Positions 41,201-50,200 of a DNA stretch of 64,000 nt are shown here, piece after piece. The stretch spans positions 14,067,001 to 14,131,000 of the forward strand of contig NC_059476.1 of assembly GCF_018139145.2 (NCBI RefSeq), in the 5' to 3' direction. The first letter of the stretch is position 1. Each line of letters begins with the position of its first letter. The notes beneath the pieces were generated by a model. It searched no databases, had not been told where the DNA came from, and worked only from the letters and a program-made list of their open reading frames with translations. Source of the stretch: Gymnogyps californianus (Eukaryota > Chordata > Aves > Accipitriformes > Cathartidae). A program made the translations under genes and the position numbers.

Positions 41201-44200
41201 AGTCAATCAGTGGCAAAACTGGCAATATACTTCAGGAGTCCAACCTGGCAGTCTCCTGTTACTATCATTAGATCATCCATGCTCTTCACAGACTTTGTCT
41301 CATTTGCTGTGATCTTTTCAAGATGATCTCTAACAATATCATTGCGATCCACGACTGATTTCTGTGAGGAAATCTATCTGAAATCTGTCAGCAAGCTTTA
41401 CATATTTCTTTATTAGTAAAGTAATGTTTATATAAAAATAAATATTTATTAAAATTTATTGACTTAAAATAATCTCCCTCCCTCTCCCTTCAGGAAAATC
41501 CATTTTCTTCTTATTTTGACATCTGACCCTAATATTAGACCTGATGAATACGGTGTGCCATGTACCCTACCTTCTGCTCTTTTAGATGCTGTTCCATTTT
41601 CAGTTGTTCCTCTTTGTTCCTCTGTATATGTTCCTGTAAATTCTTGATCTCAGCTTGCTTGTTACCCATTTCGGCTAGAAGATTTTTCAGCTCCTTCTCC
41701 ATTTTTTCCTTCTTTCGAGCCTCTCGTGATGCCTCATTCTGATGCAGCTGGATTTCTTGCTGAAGCTATAATAATAGAGAAGACAAGAGTTTTAAGTTCT
41801 GCTGCCTTTTATTCAGGAAAACAAGGCCTCTCATCTCTCCTTCTACTATGCTGGACTTTGAAAACAACAGCTTCTATACTACTGTACCCACTACTACATG
41901 GAATATGCCAGATCTTCTCAGAAGTAAACATGTTCTCTAATGGTTGAACAAAAAATCCTGCATGAGGGAACCTATTTATTGATGACAAGAATTTGTTAAG
42001 CACCAGTCAGTTCACCCGCACAGAAGGGTCTGATACAGTTCAGACATAAAAGCATTCCTCTGGAGATGCAGTGGCACAAATGTATTTTCAGTTGTAAGCT
42101 ACTTGTAAAGTGGTACTTGCTGAATGCAGCATTAAAACTAATTAGGGCTTGATGTTGTATTGCAAGAATTTTCATTTTGATTTTTCTATCTCACCAGCAG
42201 AAACACTTATTACACTGATATTAAAGGAAAGAGAGAGATGGCAGGCCACTGTTCATTTTCACAACTGCTCTCAATCTTTCTGCTCTCAAAGTTCCTCTGC
42301 AGGAACTTTGAAAGAGGAGCTTTCTGTCATATTTAATAGACTGTCTTGTGACTTCTGCTCTCTCCCTCCCCAAAAGTGTGATGGAGCAGAATCAGCAGAG
42401 AGGAGACACAGGGGGTTGATCCACATGGAAATACTCAGTTCAGCCAAGGACCAGCAATTGAAAGATGTTCTTTGCTTAAAGATTCCTCTCCCTCTGAGCC
42501 CACAGATGAAAAGTTGCCAGAACTGACAGGGTCTTCAAGAGGATCTTCAAAAAGACATTGTCATTTAAGCAATCTGAACTGGAGAACAATTTCATACTGG
42601 GAGAATGGGAGGTGGTTACAAATGCTGTAACAATCCCGTAAATTTAAGGGCTGATGAAGTGAGTATCAGAAGATTAAGTCTGGCAAGATTCAGTAAGTTT
42701 TGACGGGAGTTTCAATCCTCTCTCTTTTCTCCCATGCCCACAATGCTGTCAGAAAAGCAAAGGTTTATACTCTCTTGTAATACATTCCCATCCATCTGCT
42801 TTAGAAACAGAAACGAGTTCTGTGCATGAAACCTAGGCTGATCATTACTTTCCTATTTGTGATTAATAAAAAACTGTAAGCTAAATGCTGCTTCTATCTC
42901 TTCTCTGTTCTTTGTTTAAGTGTTCTTTTCTGCTTTTCCTTTATCCTGTTGTCTTGCTCCAGCCCCTATTTATATTCTGCTTTAAATTCTTTTATTCCTC
43001 ATTATTATGTTTTTATATTTTGATGTATCAGAGTTCTGTACCGCATTTTCTATCCTTTTCTACTTTCTCTCCATTCAGTGGGTATCCTATTGGTCCTCAG
43101 CCTTCTGTATCTTTAGCTGCTATACACATTTAAAGGAAGCTATACATATTGATCAGTAAAGAAGAACTGTCTATTCAGATGGTCAGAAAAACAGAGAACC
43201 AAACTTAAAAAGGAGACAAAAAAAGTAAAGCTGAGATGGAAGATGACTGCTCTCTACAGACACTGGTGAGGTGAAAAATTATTTAAGCTGAAAAACAATA
43301 GGTAGGAATCAGTGTGAAGAAGAAAGTAGGAGGTCTCTAAGCATTAGAAAAGTGAGGTTCTGGAAAAGCTTCCCATAAGTAGGGAAGAAAATAGCTTAAT
43401 TCGCTTTTAAGTCAGAATTTGATACATTCTTAAAAATTATGGTATGGCATCATATGACAACCACGGCCAACAGCAAGGGAAATAGGATCTCCATTCCAGG
43501 TCTATGTTCTAAGTGGTTCTTTGGAGGTATAAGGATTTACAATGCAGAAAAAAACCCACATCTCCAGTATGAAAGATAACTATGATTCAGGCAAAGGAAC
43601 CTTGGCCTCATTCAGGGTATTGGGAAGCTATGGAAGCAGCTGGTACATGACAATACACTTTGCAAAGGACATAGCCTAGAAGTAGAGAAAAAGATAAAAA
43701 TCATTCACAACAGACTCCTTTCTGAGCACTCCTGAAAATGTTTGAGATGTGAAAGAACAGGTAGTAGTGTACTAGTCAATGGAGATCAATTGCAAGAGTG
43801 GAGAATGGTTCAGGACAAAGCCTAAAATCACCACCTGGTGATCTGTACAGACCTGCATAATGGATTGATCTGCCTCGTTTTTTGCCTTCTCTGTCTCCTG
43901 CTGCTGCTCTGTGGCTTGAGTTAGACTTTGACGTAACTTCACCACCTCTGACAACAGTTGGTCTCGCTCCTTTGTTATCTCTTCTTTAAGTTTTAGCAAA
44001 TCCCGGATACTGGAAGCAAGGAAATAATAGTCAAGCAGTGTCACAGGCCATTTCTGTTCTTCCTCCTATGCCAGAGCAAGATCTTTTGTGAGAAACAGGA
44101 GTTTAAAAGTAACTTGTTTCATTTTAAACTCCTCTTGGATTAAGGCTCTGCTGGTCAATTAAATTATATGCTCTATCTACTGTGATCGTAGTCGCCGTCA

Positions 44201-47200
44201 ACATAGGCAGCTTTAAAAGCTGACCTAGTCCAATAAATCACTCTTTCTCGTTATATCACATCCTCATGGGTCTGAAGAAACCTTCGGTTTCGCAAAAAGG
44301 TAACGGAATAAAATTCCTTCTTCTCCGCCCATTGCAAAATTACTCAGGGACCAAAAATGTTACATTGTTGTAACCAGTCTCTCTGCAGCTTACTTGACTG
44401 GGCACCTAACTAGGTTATGTCTTACAGTCACCTAATGTAAGAAGAAAACAGACTCCCTGTTTGGACACATTTACAATCCGAAAGAAAGTCCAAGAAGTGT
44501 GGGCTCAAGCTCAACCTTAAAAACTAGCCTTATAGTTCTAAAAGACTATAGGGCTGAAAACCTGCAAAGGAGTTGTCTAGTCCCATGGCCTCATCACTGG
44601 ACAGAGTATTTAAGCATGGAATTGGAGGGCAATACAGAAGGAACTTTAAGAAGAAATTGTAAGTAGGCAGGTCTCAGCAGCCTGGGCAGCAGCTGGAAAC
44701 GGCAGGAGTGAGGTCTTGGCAAAGTAACGGCTCCTGCCTCTTGCCCGAAAATGCAAAAAGCAGCCACAGAGAGCTGCCTTTAGGGAGAGTTATACTAGGG
44801 GAAGGCTTAATGACCAAGCTTTTAGATCCAAGGAAACCTGTTACACAGGTCCAGAACATTTCAGGGACAAAAGGTGAAGGAGTGGATTTCTCATGCATCC
44901 AGGTGGCATGTGCTGGCACATTCCTTGGAGGGGAAATGTTTGAGCACACTAAAGGCCTTGCTCACAGACACAAGTCTTGTTTATGCAGCCTGGATACACA
45001 GCGCATGGGGAGATGAGCATGCCCCGTACATATCCTGAATGCATAATATAAATAAATACCTTACACAGTGTGAAAATTTCAAGCCAGAACCAGCTGGGCC
45101 AACCATAAGCAATCTCAATAGAAAGTGCACAGGTCATAGGGTCAATATACTTAATCTCATCTTTGAGTTTACACTTAATCTTACAGCATAAGCACAGTCA
45201 GAGGACCTGATACTACAAACACTAGCTTTTGGAGGGTTTTTGAGCAGCTTCTGAGGATCGTTATTATTTGCACATTGTAGCAGCTAGAGGCTCCACCTGA
45301 GACAAGGTCCCTCTATGCATAAGTGTTCAGTAAAAAAAAAACATAGTCTTGAATATGTATAAATATAAAATACAAACAAGAATACAGACAGAGATAATGC
45401 CTTATAACAAAGCTGGGAACAGAAGAAAAATCATGTCTCCTGCTTCCTTGACTTATCTACTTGACCCTGCTGCCATCACACGTAAAAATGTTGACAGGAT
45501 CCTATTCTCAAAGACAGAGTATGCTGAAATGCTAGTCAGATAAAATAATATGACAGATACTGAGGAAGTGCATATTGATTTTTATTTGATCTCTCAGCTT
45601 AAGCCAATGCTGAATGAACTCACTCCGAGTCTGATTCTGTACTTGCTCGCTATATAAACACATAGACCAATAAATGTGCACTCATGAGAAAAGTAAAAGG
45701 CAGAAAAGACCTCTCTTTCTGTTTTCCAGCGTCTTTGTAGTGTCTAAATGGCTAAACAAGGTATAGAATCATAGAAAATCAGATCAGGCTTTCCCTCTCC
45801 CTGGGGAAAACTTACTTGTATTCCTGTCCCAGTGATAGTCCAGATCCTTGCTCCACTAAATTAGTTAGGCGCGCAATTTCCCCTTGCAGTGAATTAATCG
45901 TTTCCTTCGCTTTCTGTTCCTTTTCATAGGCTGTATCCACCATTTTCCAGGCCTTTTCAATCTCCTAGGATCAAAATGGAAAACAATTACATAAATTAAA
46001 TTGGGTTTAAAATGAACAACAAATTAAAAATTAATTGCCTTGCATTTTGATTAATTAAGAAAATAGATTTTCATGCCTTTTCATGCTTAGATTCACAACA
46101 GTTTTCTTCACCAATTGTCTTTTCTTTTGGACGAGGGCACAGCAAACATTTTGAGCCATTCAGGCTATGTCAATTTACCCCACAAAAGCTCTAATACATT
46201 TTCTTTAACATATAGATCTGAACATTATCAAATCTTACTCTATGAGGTTTTGGTCATGTGAATCCCACTAATATCTAAAAATTTACTGAAAATTCAGTGC
46301 CCACAAAGGTACCATCTACTTAAATAGTTCACTTATGTCTGTAAAAATCTTATTAGCTCTTATGACAGTGAATATCCAATCTGATTTGGATGAGAAAAAG
46401 GTGTTACTCTGGGCTTTTCTCCCTCTTTGTTCATTTTCATTTGTGAGGACCTAGTGTATTTTGATTTTAACTATTTATTTAGACAAGCCACAATTCTCAC
46501 ACCAAATTTCAGCACATGGAATTACTTGAATGACAGACTTGTGTGCCTCTCACAAGCCCAGGGTTTGATATCCACAAACAGGATAGGGGAGGAGGGTTCA
46601 CTTGATTTTTTATCTTCCTCTGCATCTCTCTCCCTTGAATCAGATCCTTAAGAATAACACAGCAGGTTTATTCCTTGCCAGGTTGAAACAAAGCTCCTAC
46701 CAGTTCTGGAATCCTGCACTGAAAAAATGCATAAATTCAGAAAGCGACTTGACCAGAAGAAAAGTTCCTGAAGACTCAGTAAATAATGAAGACACTACTT
46801 TTGACACCAGAAGTCCCTGAGCTGCAAATCACAGCATGATGATGTCCTCTCTCTCATGCTCTTTTCTCAGCTGGCTCCTGGTGGAGTTCTGGACTTGATG
46901 GACTCGTACAGATTTAGACTCCAAGTGTGGCTGTGCAGCTCTACATTAGCTCTAGGGTCTCCTCAAGCAGAGCCAGATAGAAGCATCGTTACATCAGGCC
47001 ATAATATCCCTTTCAACTCCTACTTGCATTATATGAAAATGGGGCAGGGGAAAAAAAACTTAAAAACATCTCCACAATGAAGAATATCAAATAATTTAAT
47101 TTATATCAAACTGTTTACAGCAGTTCTTTATTGAAATTAACATCTCTGGTTCTAAAAAAAACCTATTTAACGTTAAACTCAAAATGATGACACCTATATT

Positions 47201-50200
47201 ATGGTATATTGTTAATATATTTATTGAACTCTTTTAAACCAAATAAATGTAGTACTTAGCTGTTTACTGCCTAAATTAAAAATTCAAGCTATTGAACTAG
47301 CAGAAGTAACAGGCTACCAGAATTTGCTGAAAAGATAACACAAAATATAACATCTGAAGCCTCTTCAAACTGGAGAGGGAATATATTTTCATTTTATTTA
47401 TTCAACCAGTTCAGCAGATCCAAATTTGAGAAACCATCTGGAACTTAAAGATCAGGAATGTTTGCTCTTCTTTTTTTTTCCCAATCTATTAATAAAGAGT
47501 TAAATGGTGGGCTTTACTTGTCCAGAAATTCTGAAGGAGATTATAGTCAATTAAATTCATTACCTACAAACAGTATTTTCATTACTTAATAAATTACTTA
47601 TTTCAAACTTTAGTTTGAAAAATGTGCTTTTCACTTATGTATCAAGCATATTTAAACAGTTTTAGATATTAAAGTAAACTTTTACATTTTATACATTTTG
47701 AGTTCTAATTTCCATTCAAACACAGGAATGATCACACCTAAAGTATTAAGTATCATCTAGTAAATAATAAATTTTCCATTCATTATTATCTTACATAAAA
47801 ATGTTCAATTATGAAATTGAAATAAATGCATGCTAGGCTGAAATAATAGCATGAAGACATAGTGTATCATCTTGACTTGCAGAAAAGCATAAACTATAGC
47901 TGTAAATAAACATGTTTCAGATTTGCCAACCAATAAGAGGCAACCAACCTTTCTCTAGAAAAATGCAAATGGAAAATAAGATTAAAGTTGATTGCTTAAA
48001 TCAAAGCTTCCTGCTGGCTGATTAGACTGTGATTAAAATTGGTGAATTAAATCATTATGATTGGAGTTTTGGGGGATAGAACTGGTGAATAAAATCAATA
48101 TGCCCTCTGAGAGGTCTTACTGCCTTCAGAGAGTATTTTGTTCTGGCGAGTATTCGCAACAGTCATCCCCTGAAGTCAATGAGGCCATTCAGATAAGCAG
48201 TGATTTCAGGTCACCCTAAACTGTGCTTTTTGAACTTTATCTTGCTTTTGATGTGTAAAAACAATTGTATTGAATTTGTATTGACAAAACCAATTTTTAT
48301 CAATAAAGTTAGCAGGCAAAGATGATGCCATTAATAAGCAAAATCTAAACAAGAATTTGCTACAGACTTCAGCATCAGCAAAACTGGGCTTCATTGTAGT
48401 TGTTTCTTGGTTGTGTCTTTTACTTTGAATAGCAGCTCAACAGATTGCTTCCTTTAACTTCAAAAGTAAAGAGGAGGAAATTTTTGATGGTGGAAGCCTT
48501 CATTGAAAAACTCTTTACTTTTTTACTAAGTGGAGAGGGGAACTGAAAGAATGTGGTGTGTCAGCATCACTGGGTAATTGTAATACATGGTTAGGTAACA
48601 TGCATTGCAGTCTGTTGTATAATTAAAGGTGAAAGTACACTGGATGTTTGCAGTTAGAATAATTCAAAAATTTTTGGAGAAGTACTGGAACTCTGGAAAT
48701 TGTGAAGCAGAATCCATAAAGTGTGACTGCCTTACTTTATTTTCATTAAATACCCCAAAAGGTCACATCAGTTTCACTGCTCGGAAACTGAGAATTACTG
48801 AAATGCTTTCTTAGTATATTGGATTGCTACCCCTGGAAATCGAAAACTTGGTAATTCCAAGCAGGGCAGTACAAGCTCCTATAAATTCCCCTTCCTTGTG
48901 GATCAGTATCCCTATCAATGAAAAAGAGAATTTTATTTCCTTCGCGTTCAGCTTGGCTCTTTGCTCCTTTGATATGACTGTAAACAGCAGACTATTATGT
49001 CTGGTTTATTAAAACTACAAAACAGAGCACTGAACAACCATCAGACAGTTAACAGCTATCGATTATTATTGACCTGGGTCCTACCAGCCCCTGATCTGCG
49101 TAGCTAACCCCTGCCCCTAAACAACTCCTACTGATCACAACCAGGCTTCATATGGAGAAAAATTTTGCTTCTGCAACTTTTATTTGTATATGAAACAATG
49201 ACCTAGAAGGGGAAGGCTGTACACCTGTTACCCTGATGACCCATCAAGTCACCATGATTTAGGGCCTTAATTTGAAGCAACTATACCATTTTTACAGGAA
49301 CAGCCCCACCAGGATTCTCCTATCTTTTATAAATAATGAAACAGTGGAACAGATTGTTTGTTGAATTTAGCACTGAAGAATATCATCTTTGCTATTTTAG
49401 CACTTGAACTTTCCTCAACACTTGCCTTGGGCACTTGCAAAACACATTTTTTGAATGTTAGTAAAATTGTAGTGAAATACTACAGCTGTAATGGAACTTC
49501 CCTTCAGAAAGGAGAATAACATGAAATATGAACAAAACTCCAAAACATGACATGAACATTTTAAACAATATCTAAATAATTCCTGAACATTTAAGGGAAA
49601 GACTAATTCTCATAACCAAACTGAAAAAGTATCAGTGCTGTTTACTTGGCCCACAGCACACCACTAGAATTGAAATGTCACACATTGTGCACTGCACATC
49701 ATTTCTAACAGGATCATATTGTCAAGCAGCTTTTTCACTACAAAATCTCTTAGCTGGTTCAATAGTAGGTGGTATTGTTAAGCCATACCTTGCCTGAGCT
49801 TCAAATTAGCTGCTGAAATTGGAAAGGCTCTTGTTTTTCCTACTCTTCTGCTCCTCAGTTTTATGACATTACTAAGACAATGTCTCCTCAGGTTGGGAAC
49901 ATCTTGAAGGATTGTCTCTGCTACTGTTCATACTCAGAGTATTGCCATGTAATAGCAGAAAGAAAATTATAAGGACCATTGCGGTTCCTGACACCCGCCT
50001 ACCAGGTTTTGATTAGCAGCAGTGAAAATCAACAAGATTTTCTACGCAGTTTTCCTCCTCCTTGAGGATGCTTTGAGCAGAACCATGGGCTTGCAAGCTG
50101 CAGCCATAGGATGACAGCACTGCTATTTATATTTACTCTGAGTGTATTTTCTTCAGAATTCTAAGGACAAGAAACTTCATTTCAAAGAACTTCTATTTCT

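Larger units (their letters stand above)
33873..45815 (-). other. CFAP58 introns 8 to 3 (apart from exons 8-4)
   Basis: Six introns of about 1.2-2.2 kb. Intron 8 is 33873-35032, intron 7 is 35116-36853, intron 6 is 37014-39192, intron 5 is 39331-41570 (with a MIR-like SINE), intron 4 is 41766-43852 and intron 3 is 44010-45815. A short decamer repeat (cttagaagaa) lies at about 35293-35318. No nested gene is seen. Confidence 0.7.

Noticed and set aside
45761..45790. 'agaatcatagaaaatcag' as a reverse CR1 tail
   Set aside because: Too short and without the adjoining CR1 3' UTR text; it is also beside exon 3.
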